Positions 52,757 to 64,000 are shown, counted from the first letter of the stretch. The stretch is DNA of 64,000 bases from Mycolicibacterium hodleri (GCF_025822245.1 NZ_JACKTL010000027.1:1-64000); one strand, 5' to 3'. Notes: generated by a model not told the origin, from the sequence alone. A program made the numbers and translations.

Positions 52757-54613
52757 TCAACCACCGGGTTGGTTGGGCGCCTCCAGTGCCCGAATGAGAC
52801 TGGCGGCGTCCCATGGTCCCTGGTGCCGACGACCGTTCACGAAGAACGTCGGCGTCGAGCCCAGGTCCATCACCTCGGCGTCCTGCGCGTCGTCCTGGAC
52901 CCGGTGCAGGACCCGAGGCGAGTGCAGGTCGTCGTCGAACCGCGCGATGTCGACCCCGACCCCGTCGGCGTACCGGTAGACGTGCTCCCACTCCAGGTGG
53001 TCCTGGAATTCGAACATCCGTGCCGCCAGCTCGAAGAAGCGGCCCTGCAGCGCGGCGGCCTCGCTGGCGCGTGCGGCGTCCATGGCGTGGGGGTGGACGC
53101 GTTCCAGCGGCAGATGCCGCCACACGTACCGCAGCCGGTCGGGACCGAAGTACTCGCGTACCTCGTCGATGGCTCCGGTCGCCCTGCTACAGAACGGACA
53201 CTCGAAGTCGCCGTACTCGACCAGCGTCAGCGGAGCATTCGGGTTTCCCCGCAGGTGGTCTCGATCGGGGTCCACGTCGCGAATCAGGGTCATTCCCACC
53301 GAGATCGGCGGGCTCAACCAGTCGGTGACCCGGAAGGTGACCCAGCCGAGCACCAGCGCCAGCACCGACGCGGCGAGCACGCCGACGCGGGCCTGATCCT
53401 GCTTGGCCGGGTCGTCGATCGCCAGGTCGATGATGAACAGCGAAATGGTGAACCCGATTCCGGACAGCGCCGCGCCGCCCGCGACCCGCCGCAGCGTCAA
53501 ACCCGGTGCCAGCACCCCGATTCCGGTGGCCCGCAGCAGGGCGGTCGCCCCGGTGATCCCGACGAACTTTCCCACCACCAGACCCGCGACGACGCCCCAG
53601 GTCAACGGCGAGCGCACCGCCGCCGACATCGTCTCGCCGCCGAGGTGCACCCCGGCGTTGGCCAGTGCGAACAACGGCAGCACGAAGAACGACACGTACG
53701 AGCCGAACCCGGTCTGCAACCGCTCGTTGACGGAGATGGATTCCCGCAGGCTGCGGGTGGCCGCCCGGGCGTACTCGGAATTCGGCGACTGCCGAAACGC
53801 CCGGATGACGTCGACCGCCTCCTCCACACGCTGGCGCTCGGGGGTGAACACCGGAATCAGCAGGGCCACGACCACTCCCGCCAGAGTGGGGTGCACACCG
53901 CCCGTCGACAGCGCCAGCCACAGCGCGACCGACAGCACCGCGTAGGCGGGCCCCTGTCCCGCCGGCAGCAGGCGCACGGCTGCGATGCCCGCGACGATCA
54001 CCGCGGCGACCAGCAGGGGCACCAGACTGGCGTGGTCGGAGTAGAACACCGCGATGGCGAGCAGTGCGCCGACGTCGTCGACGACGGCGAGGGTCAGCAG
54101 GAAGGTGCGCAGTCGGGCCGGGCACTGCGGCCCGATGATCGCCAACGCCCCCACCAGAAACGCCGTGTCCGTGGAGATCACCACGCCCCAGGCGCGTGCG
54201 TCGTCGCCCGAGGGGTTGAACAGCAGGAAGACGACGGCGGGCACGATCAGTCCGGCGACGGCGGCGACGACGGGCACCGCGGCACGGGCTCGGTCGGTCA
54301 GCTCGCCGATGGTGAACTGGCTCTTCACCTCGAGGCCGACGATGAAGAAGAAGAACGTCATCAGGCCGTCGTTGACGAGGTGCTTGAGGCTCAACTCGGC
54401 GTGCAGATCACCAAACCTCACTCCGACCTCGGTGCTCCAGAAGTCGGAATAGCTCTGCGCCCACGGCGAATTGGCCCAGACGATGGCGAGGACGGTGAAC
54501 GCCAGCAGCAGCGCGGCGGCGGTGTTCTCGCCGCTGCGGGCGGCGGTGGGGTCGCGACCGAAGCGGCTCGGTGCCGGCTTGCCTCGGCGCGAGTCGTCGG
54601 TCGTCTCGGTCAC
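52757..54613 (-). CDS. NhaA Na+/H+ antiporter fused to a DsbA/thioredoxin domain
   Basis: A 618-residue protein. Residues about 25-420 are an NhaA antiporter (FFFIVGLEVKSQFTIGEL, VISTDTAFLVGAL, VDDVGALLAIAVFY with the ion-site Asp pair, PLFALANAGVHLGG). Residues about 435-618 are a thioredoxin-fold domain with CPFC (FECPFCSRATG) and a cis-Pro (GSTPTFFVNGR). The fusion places a disulfide/thiol-active domain on the antiporter. GTG 54613 overlaps the upstream synthetase stop (GTGA). Confidence 0.95.
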   Translation of the reverse strand: MTETTDDSRRGKPAPSRFGRDPTAARSGENTAAALLLAFTVLAIVWANSPWAQSYSDFWSTEVGVRFGDLHAELSLKHLVNDGLMTFFFFIVGLEVKSQFTIGELTDRARAAVPVVAAVAGLIVPAVVFLLFNPSGDDARAWGVVISTDTAFLVGALAIIGPQCPARLRTFLLTLAVVDDVGALLAIAVFYSDHASLVPLLVAAVIVAGIAAVRLLPAGQGPAYAVLSVALWLALSTGGVHPTLAGVVVALLIPVFTPERQRVEEAVDVIRAFRQSPNSEYARAATRSLRESISVNERLQTGFGSYVSFFVLPLFALANAGVHLGGETMSAAVRSPLTWGVVAGLVVGKFVGITGATALLRATGIGVLAPGLTLRRVAGGAALSGIGFTISLFIIDLAIDDPAKQDQARVGVLAASVLALVLGWVTFRVTDWLSPPISVGMTLIRDVDPDRDHLRGNPNAPLTLVEYGDFECPFCSRATGAIDEVREYFGPDRLRYVWRHLPLERVHPHAMDAARASEAAALQGRFFELAARMFEFQDHLEWEHVYRYADGVGVDIARFDDDLHSPRVLHRVQDDAQDAEVMDLGSTPTFFVNGRRHQGPWDAASLIRALEAPNQPGG

Positions 54614-56565
54614 GTCCGCGCGTGTCCCTCGAACTCGGCGAGCAGCTCGGGGCGATCCACGGCGCTAGGGGTGAGAACGTCGGACGCCTTGGCGCCCAGC
54701 AGGATTCGCTTGATCGGTATCTCGAGCCGCTTACCCGTCATGGTGCGCGGAATCCCGGGCACCGCGATGACGTCGTCCGGGACGTGCCGTGGCGATGCGC
54801 CGGTCCGGACGGCGTCGACGATCCGCGATCGGAGGTCCTGGCCGAACTCCACGCCGTCGGCGCAGGCGACGAACAGCGGCATCCAGTACCCGCCGTCGTC
54901 GAGTTCCACGCCGACCACCAGGCAGTCCTGGATCTCCACCATGCCCTCGACCGCGTTGTAGATCTCGGCGCTGCCCATCCTGACGCCGCCCCGGTTCAAC
55001 GTGGCGTCCGAACGGCCGTGCACCACCACCGAATCGCGGTCGGTGATGGTGATCCAGTCACCGTGGCACCACACGCCCGGGTACTTGTCGAAGTACGCCG
55101 ACCGGTACTTCTCGCCGTCCTCGTCGTTCCAGAAGTACACCGGCATCGACGGCATGGGCTTGGTCACCACCAATTCGCCGGCCTGCCCCGTCACCGACCG
55201 ACCGCCGTCACCCCACGCCTCGGCCGCGACGCCGAGGCAGATCGCGTTGAGTTCGCCCGCCCGGATCTCCACCAGGGGGGTTCCGCCGATGAACGCCGTC
55301 ACGACGTCGGTGCCGCCGCTAATCGAGATCACGGGAACGGGCCGGCCGATGCCTTGCTGCACCCAGCGAAAACCACTGGCGGGCAACGGCGATCCGGTGG
55401 AGCCCACGGCCCGCAACGCGTCGAGCTGGTAGTCCTTGCCGGGGTGCAGCTCCTCCTTGGCGCACGCCAGCCAGTATCCGGCGCCAGCGCCGACCACCGT
55501 CACCCGGTGATCGGCGACCACCTGCCAGAGGTAGTCGGTGCGACCAAGGGTGGGGCTGCCGTCGTACAGCACGATGGTGGACCCGACGAGCAGACCCGAC
55601 ACCAACAGGTTCCACATCATCCAGCTGGTACTGGACTGCCAGAGGAAGCGGTCCTCAGGCTTCAGATCCAGTTGCAGGTGAAGGTACTTCACGTGTTCGA
55701 GCAGGACACCGCCGTGGCCGTGCACGATGCCCTTGGGCGTTCCGGTGGTGCCCGAGGAGAACAGCACCCACAGCGGATGGTCGAACGGGACGGGCGTGAC
55801 GTCGAGTTCGGCGCCGGCACCGCGGGAGAGCACCTCGGCCCACGGGGTGGCGTCCGCCACGGGGTCCCCGAGCCGGGGCACCACCACTGTGGCGACCAAA
55901 CTGGGTATCTGCGAACGTATTTCGTGCAGTTCGGCGTGCCGGTCCCGGCGCTTGCCCGCGTACACCGAACCGTCGCTGGCCACCAGCACCTTCGGCTCCA
56001 GCTGGCCGAGCCGGGCGACGACACCGCCGACGGCGAGATCCTGGTTGCACACCGCCCAGGTCGCTCCGACGCTGGCGGCCCCGAGAAGGGCCACGACGGC
56101 CTCGCCGACGTTGGGCAGATAGCCGACCACGCGGTCACCCGCGACCACGCCGACTTCGCGCAGGTAGGCCGCGAACGCCGCGGTCTCGGTGCGCAACCGG
56201 TCCCACGACCACTCCGACGAGCCGTCCTCGCCGGCGACCACCATGGCGGGCCGGTCGGCGGTGGCGTGCCGGAAGATCTGGGTGACGTAGTTCAGCGTCG
56301 CACCCGGAAACCATTGAGCGCCAGGCATGTCGGCGGTCGCGAGGGTGGCCGTCGGGGGCGTCGACGCGGAGACGTCGACGTAGTGCCACACCGCGTCCCA
56401 GAACCACTCGAGATCGTCGACCGAGGCCGACCACAGGGCGTGGTAGTCGTCGAACTCGCCCCGGCCGGTGTCGGCCAGCCACGTCATGAAGCGCGTCAGG
56501 TTGGCGTCGTCCCTCGTCTGCTGATCGGGCACCCACCCCCCGGAGAGCTGATCGGCGGAAGTCAC
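54610..56565 (-). CDS. Acetoacetyl-CoA synthetase
   Basis: A 651-residue acyl-adenylate synthetase with the ACAS_N segment typical of acetoacetate-CoA ligases (WFWDAVWHYVDV), AMP loop FSSGTTGTPKGIVHGHGG, WMMWNLLVSGLL, FISGGTDVV-type motif and C-terminal lysine loop MTGKRLEIPIKR. It would activate acetoacetate to acetoacetyl-CoA. GTG 56565 overlaps the upstream GH76 stop; the ORF extending to 58359 is rejected. Confidence 0.9.
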   Translation of the reverse strand: MTSADQLSGGWVPDQQTRDDANLTRFMTWLADTGRGEFDDYHALWSASVDDLEWFWDAVWHYVDVSASTPPTATLATADMPGAQWFPGATLNYVTQIFRHATADRPAMVVAGEDGSSEWSWDRLRTETAAFAAYLREVGVVAGDRVVGYLPNVGEAVVALLGAASVGATWAVCNQDLAVGGVVARLGQLEPKVLVASDGSVYAGKRRDRHAELHEIRSQIPSLVATVVVPRLGDPVADATPWAEVLSRGAGAELDVTPVPFDHPLWVLFSSGTTGTPKGIVHGHGGVLLEHVKYLHLQLDLKPEDRFLWQSSTSWMMWNLLVSGLLVGSTIVLYDGSPTLGRTDYLWQVVADHRVTVVGAGAGYWLACAKEELHPGKDYQLDALRAVGSTGSPLPASGFRWVQQGIGRPVPVISISGGTDVVTAFIGGTPLVEIRAGELNAICLGVAAEAWGDGGRSVTGQAGELVVTKPMPSMPVYFWNDEDGEKYRSAYFDKYPGVWCHGDWITITDRDSVVVHGRSDATLNRGGVRMGSAEIYNAVEGMVEIQDCLVVGVELDDGGYWMPLFVACADGVEFGQDLRSRIVDAVRTGASPRHVPDDVIAVPGIPRTMTGKRLEIPIKRILLGAKASDVLTPSAVDRPELLAEFEGHART

Positions 56566-57734
56566 GGCGCGCCGTCCTCCCCGTCGGGCTGCTCGGGGAC
56601 GTCCAGCACCAGTTGCCCGGCGGGTGTCTCGTCGGCCACCGAATGGGCGGCCTCCATGAGCATCCATCCCGACAGCTGCACCGACATGTCCTTCTCGGGG
56701 ACCGCCGAGGCGTTGACCGCGCCGTCGACGGACTGCGCGTCCGCGCCGCCGGCCGTCGGCAGCTCGGCGTTGCGGTCCCAGAACGCGCCGAACAGGGGCA
56801 GACCGTCGACGTTCTGCCGGAAGTCCCAGGCCGACTGCGCCGACTTCAGCACCAATTCCTTGGCGGTGGCGCGCGCGGCGGTGTCCTCGGGCGAATCCTC
56901 CGGCAGCCGGTTGGCGGCCAGCGCGAGGTAGCGCGCCAGGATGCCGTTGAACAGACCGCCGTCTCCCCCGCCGGCACCCTGGATGACGCCGCCCGGTGCC
57001 ATGTTGTCGGCGATCGCGTCGACCAGCCGACGGGCGCGGGCGGAGTGCCGGGCGTCCTGCGTGCGGTCGGCGAGTTCGACCTCGAGTCCGAGCACGACGC
57101 CTTGGCAGTAGGTGTATTGCGCGCGCACCAGCGAGCCGCTCTTGATGCCGTCGAACACCAGGTGGGTGTCCGGGTCGACCAGCGTGTCGTCGATCCAGTC
57201 GGACATCTGTTGCGCTCGGCGCAGTCGGTCGTAGCGCGCGAGGAAGATCCCCGCGGGCCCGTTGGCCGGTGCGTTGAAGAACTGATCCTGTTTGCGCCAC
57301 GGGATGCCGCCACCGTCCTCGGGCACCCACGCGTTGAGGAACTGGTTGGCCAGCGTGTCGAGCGCCTTGGGGCGTTCGACGCCGGCCTGGCTGCCAGCCC
57401 GCTCCAAAGCCAGTGCAAGCCAAGCCATGTCGTCGTAATAGTCGTTGGTCCACCGAAGCGTGTTGCGCCAGTGATGACCCTTGATCTGGCGTTCGATGGT
57501 CGCCCTGCGCTCGGGCTGCGGGTCGCGCATCTGGGCGTCGACCAGGCAGTCGAGGAGGTGCGCCTGCCACCAGTAGTGCCACGTGCCGAACGACAGGTTC
57601 TTCTTCGTGGGCGGCCAGGACACGACGCCGAGCTGGGTGCCGGGCAGCCGCCACAGCTTCCGGTAGTGCCGTTTGGCGATCGCGGCTTCTGCACTGGCCG
57701 CGCGATTGGCCCACAGCTGATCCATGGATTTCAT
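56562..57734 (-). CDS. Glycoside hydrolase family 76 (alpha-1,6-mannanase-like)
   Basis: A 390-residue cytosolic-looking protein with the GH76 Asp pair in NDYYDDMAWLALAL and later motifs YTYCQGVVLGLEVEL and GGVIQGAGGGDGG. No signal peptide is seen, unlike secreted mannanases. It corresponds to Rv0365c. It may trim mannose-containing glycans such as LAM precursors, but this is inference. ATG 57734, 6 bp after the SpoU gene. Confidence 0.85.
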   Translation of the reverse strand: MKSMDQLWANRAASAEAAIAKRHYRKLWRLPGTQLGVVSWPPTKKNLSFGTWHYWWQAHLLDCLVDAQMRDPQPERRATIERQIKGHHWRNTLRWTNDYYDDMAWLALALERAGSQAGVERPKALDTLANQFLNAWVPEDGGGIPWRKQDQFFNAPANGPAGIFLARYDRLRRAQQMSDWIDDTLVDPDTHLVFDGIKSGSLVRAQYTYCQGVVLGLEVELADRTQDARHSARARRLVDAIADNMAPGGVIQGAGGGDGGLFNGILARYLALAANRLPEDSPEDTAARATAKELVLKSAQSAWDFRQNVDGLPLFGAFWDRNAELPTAGGADAQSVDGAVNASAVPEKDMSVQLSGWMLMEAAHSVADETPAGQLVLDVPEQPDGEDGAP

Positions 57735-57740
57735 CCTGCC

Positions 57741-58412
57741 CTACCAGGCGCGCGATGTGTCGGCATGCGCCGCGATCCAGGCGTGCATCGCGATGCCCGC
57801 GGCCACGGCGGCGTTGACGCTGCGCGTGGAGCCGAACTGTGCGATGGACACGGTGAGGGCGGCGCCGTTCTGCGCCTCGGGGGTGATGCCGGGGCCCTCC
57901 TGCCCGAATATCAGCAGGCAGTTGCGGGGTAGCCGGGTGTGCTCGAGGCGGACGGCACCCGGCACGTTGTCCACCGCGACCACCTCGAGGCCCTGCTCGG
58001 CGGCGTAGTCGAGCAACTCGGCGGTGGTCGCGTGGTGGCGAAGGCGTTGATAGCGGTCGGTCACCATGGTGCCGCGACGGTTCCACCGACGCCGGCCGAC
58101 GATGTGGACGGTGTCGACGGCGAACGCGTTGGCCGTGCGGACGACGGCGCCGATGTTGGCGTCGTTGCCGAAGTTCTCGATGGCCACGTGCAGGGGATGC
58201 CGCCGGTGGTCGATGTCGGCGATGATGGCCTCGCGGGTCCAGTACCGGTACGCGTCGACGACGTTGCGAGTGTCGCCCTCGCGCAACAGATCCCGGTCGT
58301 AGCGTGGGTCGTCGGGCAGCGGGCCGTCCCAGGGGCCGACCCCGGGCGTCGTCCCCCACTCGGTGGGACCGGGCAGCGTGGGACCGAGCAGCGTGGGGTC
58401 GTCCTCAGTCAC
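57741..58412 (-). CDS. SpoU-type RNA 2'-O-methyltransferase
   Basis: A 223-residue SPOUT enzyme: NFGNDANIGAVVRTANAF (motif 1), LLIFGQEGPGI (motif 2) and STRSVNAAVAAGI (motif 3), the knot that binds SAM. It matches Rv0380c. It probably methylates ribose in tRNA or rRNA. GTG 58412 overlaps the lipoprotein stop by 8 bp; the ORF extending further upstream is out of register with family N-termini. Confidence 0.92.
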   Translation of the reverse strand: MTEDDPTLLGPTLPGPTEWGTTPGVGPWDGPLPDDPRYDRDLLREGDTRNVVDAYRYWTREAIIADIDHRRHPLHVAIENFGNDANIGAVVRTANAFAVDTVHIVGRRRWNRRGTMVTDRYQRLRHHATTAELLDYAAEQGLEVVAVDNVPGAVRLEHTRLPRNCLLIFGQEGPGITPEAQNGAALTVSIAQFGSTRSVNAAVAAGIAMHAWIAAHADTSRAW

Positions 58413-59304
58413 GGGTGGTCCACAGCGCGGCGTGGGTGCCGACCACGGCGACGGTGGCGTACAGCAGGGCCTGGTTGATCTCGCCCTGCGTGCACAGCGA
58501 GGCCCGTACCGACACCGCGTCCAACGACGAGTCGGGCAAGACCAGCAGCGACGCACCGTAGACCGAGCACGCATACGACAGCCCCTTGCCGGGCAGCGTC
58601 GGCGTGACCTGCACCATCAGTGGTCCGCCGCGCCGGACGGAATCGTCGCGGTAGCGCGACGCCAGCCCGCTGATGTCGAGTCCGAGCAGCATGTAGCCGT
58701 TGCCCGTGAACGCGGTCGGCTCCCCCAACGCGGCCGGCGCCAGCTGGGACCCGTCGGCGTCGAAGGCGTCGACGCTGGTGGACTTCAGCACCAGGCCCGT
58801 CTCGGTGTCCGCGGTGGGACTCAGCCCGACGGGAAACGAGGCGCCGTAGGCGGCGATGGTGCCGGGGATGCGGTCCTGCGGCGAGTAGACGTACACCCCG
58901 CGGACCTGGGTCTGATCGCGGAGCGGGCCCAAACACACGGTGCCGGAGAGCTTGTCGGGGTTCGGCGAGACGGCCGGCTGCAGGCTCAGGGTCGTCACGT
59001 TCGCGCAACTGCCCAGCGCGGTGCTCTCGATCGGGTGGGCCAGCGCTCCGTAGAGGCCGAACCGGAGCGAGTCCGCCTTCGCGTGTTGGCCGCCGGCCTG
59101 CGAGGGGGACGCGTCCACGTCGACCAGGACGTAGTCGCCGTCGAATCGAAGGTTGGACGCCGAGACGTTCCAGCCCAGCACGGCCAGCGATTCGCCGATC
59201 TTGGCGCCCTGGGTGGCGTACGGGCTTGGCTCGGGGTCATCCGAACAGGCGACGAGGGCGGCGCCGACGACGAGGGTCAGCAGCAGCGCGACGACTGCGC
59301 GCAC
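58405..59304 (-). CDS. Putative lipoprotein
   Basis: A 299-residue exported protein with signal peptide and lipobox LVACS (Cys 20). Strand-rich body (SNLRFDGDYVLVDVD, VRGVYVYSPQDRIPG, GYMLLGLDISGLA) and four further Cys. No family function recognised; placement resembles Rv0381c. GTG 59304, just after the SDR stop. Likely cell-envelope. Confidence 0.75.
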   Translation of the reverse strand: MRAVVALLLTLVVGAALVACSDDPEPSPYATQGAKIGESLAVLGWNVSASNLRFDGDYVLVDVDASPSQAGGQHAKADSLRFGLYGALAHPIESTALGSCANVTTLSLQPAVSPNPDKLSGTVCLGPLRDQTQVRGVYVYSPQDRIPGTIAAYGASFPVGLSPTADTETGLVLKSTSVDAFDADGSQLAPAALGEPTAFTGNGYMLLGLDISGLASRYRDDSVRRGGPLMVQVTPTLPGKGLSYACSVYGASLLVLPDSSLDAVSVRASLCTQGEINQALLYATVAVVGTHAALWTTRD

Positions 59305-60081
59305 TCAGGTACGTCCCCGGCCGCGGCCCACCACTTTCGTCGCCGCCCGCACCAGACTCCTCGGCACCACGCGTCCCGCCGTCGTGAGCACCTTGTACTG
59401 CAGACCCGGGACGATCACCACCTCACCCTTCGCCACCGCGGCCAGGCAGTCGCGCACGACGTCGGCGACCTCCAGCCACAGGAACGACGGCGTGCCCTCC
59501 ATGTCGATGCCCGCGCGCTCGTGGAACTCCGTGCGCACGAACCCGGGGCACAGGACGTGCACGCCGACGCCCGTGTCGCCGAGACCGTTGGCCAGCCCCT
59601 CGGAGAACGAGATCACCCACGCCTTGGAGGCCGAGTAGGTCGACCCGCGGCCCGGCAACAGGCCCGCGACGCTGGCGACGTTGACCACGGTGCCCGCCCC
59701 CGCGGCCAGCATGGGGGGCAGCGCGGCCCGCGTGAGCTGCATGACGGCGGTGACGTTGACGTCGAGCTGCGACTGCAGCACGTCGAGATCGGCGGTCCAG
59801 AATTCCCCCGAGGTGCCAAAACCGGCGTTGTTCACCAGGATTCGCACGCCCAGCGCGAGGCGGTCGGCCACCTTGAGGCGATCGTCGGCCAGGGCCAGGT
59901 CGGCGGCGAGCACCTCGACCTCCACCCCGGCGTCGGCACGCAGTTCGGCGGCCAGTCGTTCGAGCCGTTCGACGTCGCGAGCCACCAGCACCAGGTCGTG
60001 TCCGTCGAGCGCGTACTGGCGGGCGAAGCCCAGGCCCAGCCCGGACGTCGGTCCGGTGATCAGTGCTACGGGTCGTGGCAT
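59305..60081 (-). CDS. Short-chain dehydrogenase/reductase
   Basis: A 258-residue SDR: TGPTSGLGLGFARQ (nucleotide loop), LVNNAGFGTSG, catalytic Ser in NVASVAG, YSASKAWV (Y-x3-K) and a C-terminal membrane-associating stretch (VLTTAGRVVPRSLVRAA). It resembles oxidoreductases acting on long-chain keto lipids. Lies between ttfA and the lipoprotein gene. ATG 60081. Confidence 0.88.
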   Translation of the reverse strand: MPRPVALITGPTSGLGLGFARQYALDGHDLVLVARDVERLERLAAELRADAGVEVEVLAADLALADDRLKVADRLALGVRILVNNAGFGTSGEFWTADLDVLQSQLDVNVTAVMQLTRAALPPMLAAGAGTVVNVASVAGLLPGRGSTYSASKAWVISFSEGLANGLGDTGVGVHVLCPGFVRTEFHERAGIDMEGTPSFLWLEVADVVRDCLAAVAKGEVVIVPGLQYKVLTTAGRVVPRSLVRAATKVVGRGRGRT

Positions 60082-60106
60082 GCCGACAGGTTACGCGGGG
60101 GCGACT

Positions 60107-60913
60107 CTAACGCTGGTAGTGAGGCGACTGCCGCCCGTTGCGCACCGGCGGGCGCTGCTGGGTGTAGCGGCCGACGTCGCCACGGTTGGGCGGCGCGTCG
60201 GTGCGACCGGCCGGCAACTCGGCGGGACGTGCGGCCACCGGTCGACTGGGCGAGCCACCGCGCCGGGCGATCGCCTGACCGGAGACGCCGCTCTGCCCCG
60301 GCTGCGGGATGGGCGGCAGCACGCGCAGCAGGTCGTTGAACTGCCGGACCACCAGAAGGCCCTCGTCCCACTGGGCGCGAGTGCTCGTGACCGGCATGCT
60401 GACGAGCGTCCAGTGCTGCTCGTTCCACATGATCTCGGCGCAGTCGGGTGCGGCGTGGGCGAAGGTGACCATGCGGCGGTCGCAGGCCCGGCGGGCGGCG
60501 TCGAGGTTGGTGGAGTACACCATCCGCGGACCGATGGCGCCGAGCAGCCAGATGTCGCTCTCGCGGGGTTCCTTGATGTCCTTGAGCCGGACGTCGACCA
60601 CGACGTTCGTCCCGACCTTGCGGTGCAGGGCGATGACGGTCGCGACGTCCTCGAGGTCGAAGATGTAGACGGCCTCGCCGCGAATCTGGCCGAGGACCAC
60701 GTTCTTGGCCGCCACGTCGCCGACGGTGGACATCACGCCGCGCTTCCAGCGGTCGACGATCTCGGTCGACTCGGGCTCGAAGTCGAACCCGTGCGACTTG
60801 GCCCAGGACTTGCGGCGACGGCCGAGTCCGCGCCGTTTGTCGAGGTCGACGTACAGCAGCACGGCCGCACCCACGAAACAGAGTGCGGACAGTGTGAACC
60901 AAAGCGGGACCAT
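60107..60913 (-). CDS. ttfA: TtfA, trehalose monomycolate transport factor
   Basis: A 268-residue protein with an N-terminal membrane helix (LWFTLSALCFVGAAVLLYV), a basic stop (DLDKRRGLGRRRKSWAKSHG), a cytoplasmic domain (VATVIALHRKVGTNVVVDV, WLLGAIGPRMVYSTNLDAAR) and a disordered Pro/Arg-rich tail. It matches the Rv0383c/MSMEG_0736 family, a partner of MmpL3 in mycolate export, and sits after clpB as in M. tuberculosis. It heads an operon of eight minus-strand genes down to 51830. ATG 60913. Confidence 0.9.
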   Translation of the reverse strand: MVPLWFTLSALCFVGAAVLLYVDLDKRRGLGRRRKSWAKSHGFDFEPESTEIVDRWKRGVMSTVGDVAAKNVVLGQIRGEAVYIFDLEDVATVIALHRKVGTNVVVDVRLKDIKEPRESDIWLLGAIGPRMVYSTNLDAARRACDRRMVTFAHAAPDCAEIMWNEQHWTLVSMPVTSTRAQWDEGLLVVRQFNDLLRVLPPIPQPGQSGVSGQAIARRGGSPSRPVAARPAELPAGRTDAPPNRGDVGRYTQQRPPVRNGRQSPHYQR

Positions 60914-61008
60914 TGCGCCCTAGCCTACTGGTTGGTACCGGTTTCGCCAGAACTCGTGGTGATCACAAACCGGTCACGCCTCGTGGGCGCCACCTTCCAA
61001 CGCCGAAT

Positions 61009-61055
61009 GGCCACTTGTCGCACGCAATCAGAGAGAAGGCGTGCAACAAGTGGCC
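61009..61055 (-). terminator. Long hairpin after clpB
   Basis: GGCCACTTGT (61009-61018) pairs with ACAAGTGGCC (61046-61055); inside it, GCACGC pairs with GCGTGC. Sixteen paired bases in all, 15 bp after the clpB stop. No clear T-tract follows; it probably ends the clpB mRNA before ttfA. Confidence 0.7.
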
Positions 61056-61069
61056 AGTCGGGAGAGGCG

Positions 61070-63616
<2,547 letters not shown>

Positions 63617-63672
63617 GACACCTCCGTTTCTGTCAGGGAAAAAGGTTTCTCGCGTTGTCCAACGCCGTTAAG

Positions 63673-63693
63673 GTTGAGTCTGTTCCGCTCAAG
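63673..63693 (-). promoter_or_regulatory. HAIR-like HspR-binding element
   Basis: GTTGAGT-N7-GCTCAAG matches the HAIR consensus CTTGAGT-N7-ACTCAAG at 12 of 14 positions. It lies upstream of clpB, a known HspR target in actinobacteria. Confidence 0.75.
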
Positions 63694-63716
63694 TCTGATC
63701 ACTTTGCGGCGATCCG

Positions 63717-64000
63717 TCAACTGCGGGTCGCCTGAGGGTCCAGGTTCGTCAACGTCTCGAGCAGTTCCGTGGCCGCGATCGGCGGACTGAAGTGATACCC
63801 CTGCGCCAGATCGCAGCCGTACTCCCGGAGCCGAGCGGCGACCGCCGCGCTCTCGACACCCTCGGCGACGCACGTCACCCCGAGGTCGTGGGCGAGCTCG
63901 ATCACGGCGCGCACGATGGAGGCGGTCCGACGATCCTCGAGGATCGGCATGACGAACTCCCGATCCAGCTTCACCTCGTCGACCGGAAGCTCCCGCAGAT
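63717..64000 (-). CDS. EAL-domain protein, C-terminal end (partial)
   Basis: The last 94 residues of an EAL domain (c-di-GMP phosphodiesterase): ELPVDEVKLDREFV, VTCVAEGVESA (catalytic Glu) and GYHFSPPI. The gene begins beyond the right edge; other domains, such as GGDEF or PAS, cannot be seen. The end is intact and 23 bp lie between it and the HAIR element. Confidence 0.88.
   Translation of the reverse strand, partial: LRELPVDEVKLDREFVMPILEDRRTASIVRAVIELAHDLGVTCVAEGVESAAVAARLREYGCDLAQGYHFSPPIAATELLETLTNLDPQATRS

Noticed and set aside
56566-58359. Minus-strand frame fusing acetoacetyl-CoA synthetase to upstream sequence
   Set aside because: It runs out of frame through the GH76 and SpoU genes.

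Overview
The window looks like a chromosome segment of a fast-growing mycobacterium (Mycolicibacterium type). It has high G+C, many GTG starts and ATGA/GTGA gene overlaps. The gene order largely mirrors, in reverse, the M. tuberculosis Rv0358-Rv0417 neighbourhood: thiG/thiS/thiO/thiE, mutT3, glnX-glnH-pknG, ackA-pta, fgd1, metZ, purA, fba, a DedA gene, ttfA and clpB. Functions come from reading the translations and recalling families; no database search was run. I saw no rRNA, tRNA or CRISPR array.

Left part (1-10.1 kb): a broken SGNH-hydrolase gene carrying a perfect 74-bp tandem duplication at the window edge, a pair of WXG100 (Esx-like) genes, the thiamine operon with its TPP riboswitch, mutT3, the GlnX-GlnH-PknG amino-acid-sensing kinase module, and a CtaG-like membrane protein.

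Centre-left (10.3-22.4 kb): a DUF222/HNH gene of the 13E12 repeat family is split by a 10.3-kb phiRv1-like prophage element. The junctions can be read to a 4-bp core (gaca). Joining the halves across this core restores the host reading frame, and joining the two element ends rebuilds an attP with a 46-bp dyad. The element carries a large serine integrase, small DNA-binding proteins, three phased 17-bp palindromes, a tandem family of three small paralogues, a head-closure-like protein, an HK97-type capsid protein, a small winged-helix protein, a gp10-like protein with an apparent ATC start, a tape-measure protein with a peptidase-like domain, and an oppositely oriented two-gene cassette at the right end. 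No terminase, portal, protease, tail tube or lysis gene is recognisable, so it looks like a satellite or a remnant rather than a full prophage.

Middle (22.3-38.4 kb): acetate metabolism (ackA-pta), F420-dependent glucose-6-phosphate dehydrogenase, a luciferase-like oxidoreductase with a GNAT enzyme, an SDR behind a TetR-type operator, a methionine/sulfur operon (metZ, rhodanese) that also carries a PurT-like protein lacking key catalytic residues, a UBP-type zinc finger divergent from a Na+/H+ antiporter, and a P450-ferredoxin pair.

Right part (38.5-64 kb): thioesterase-purA, a site-2 protease, a FUSC transporter, fba, a TetR-mmpS-mmpL export locus with operator-like repeats, alcohol dehydrogenase, DedA, then a tightly packed eight-gene minus-strand operon from ttfA (mycolate transport factor) down to a luciferase-like gene. 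Next come clpB with an HspR (HAIR-like) operator and the end of an EAL-domain gene.
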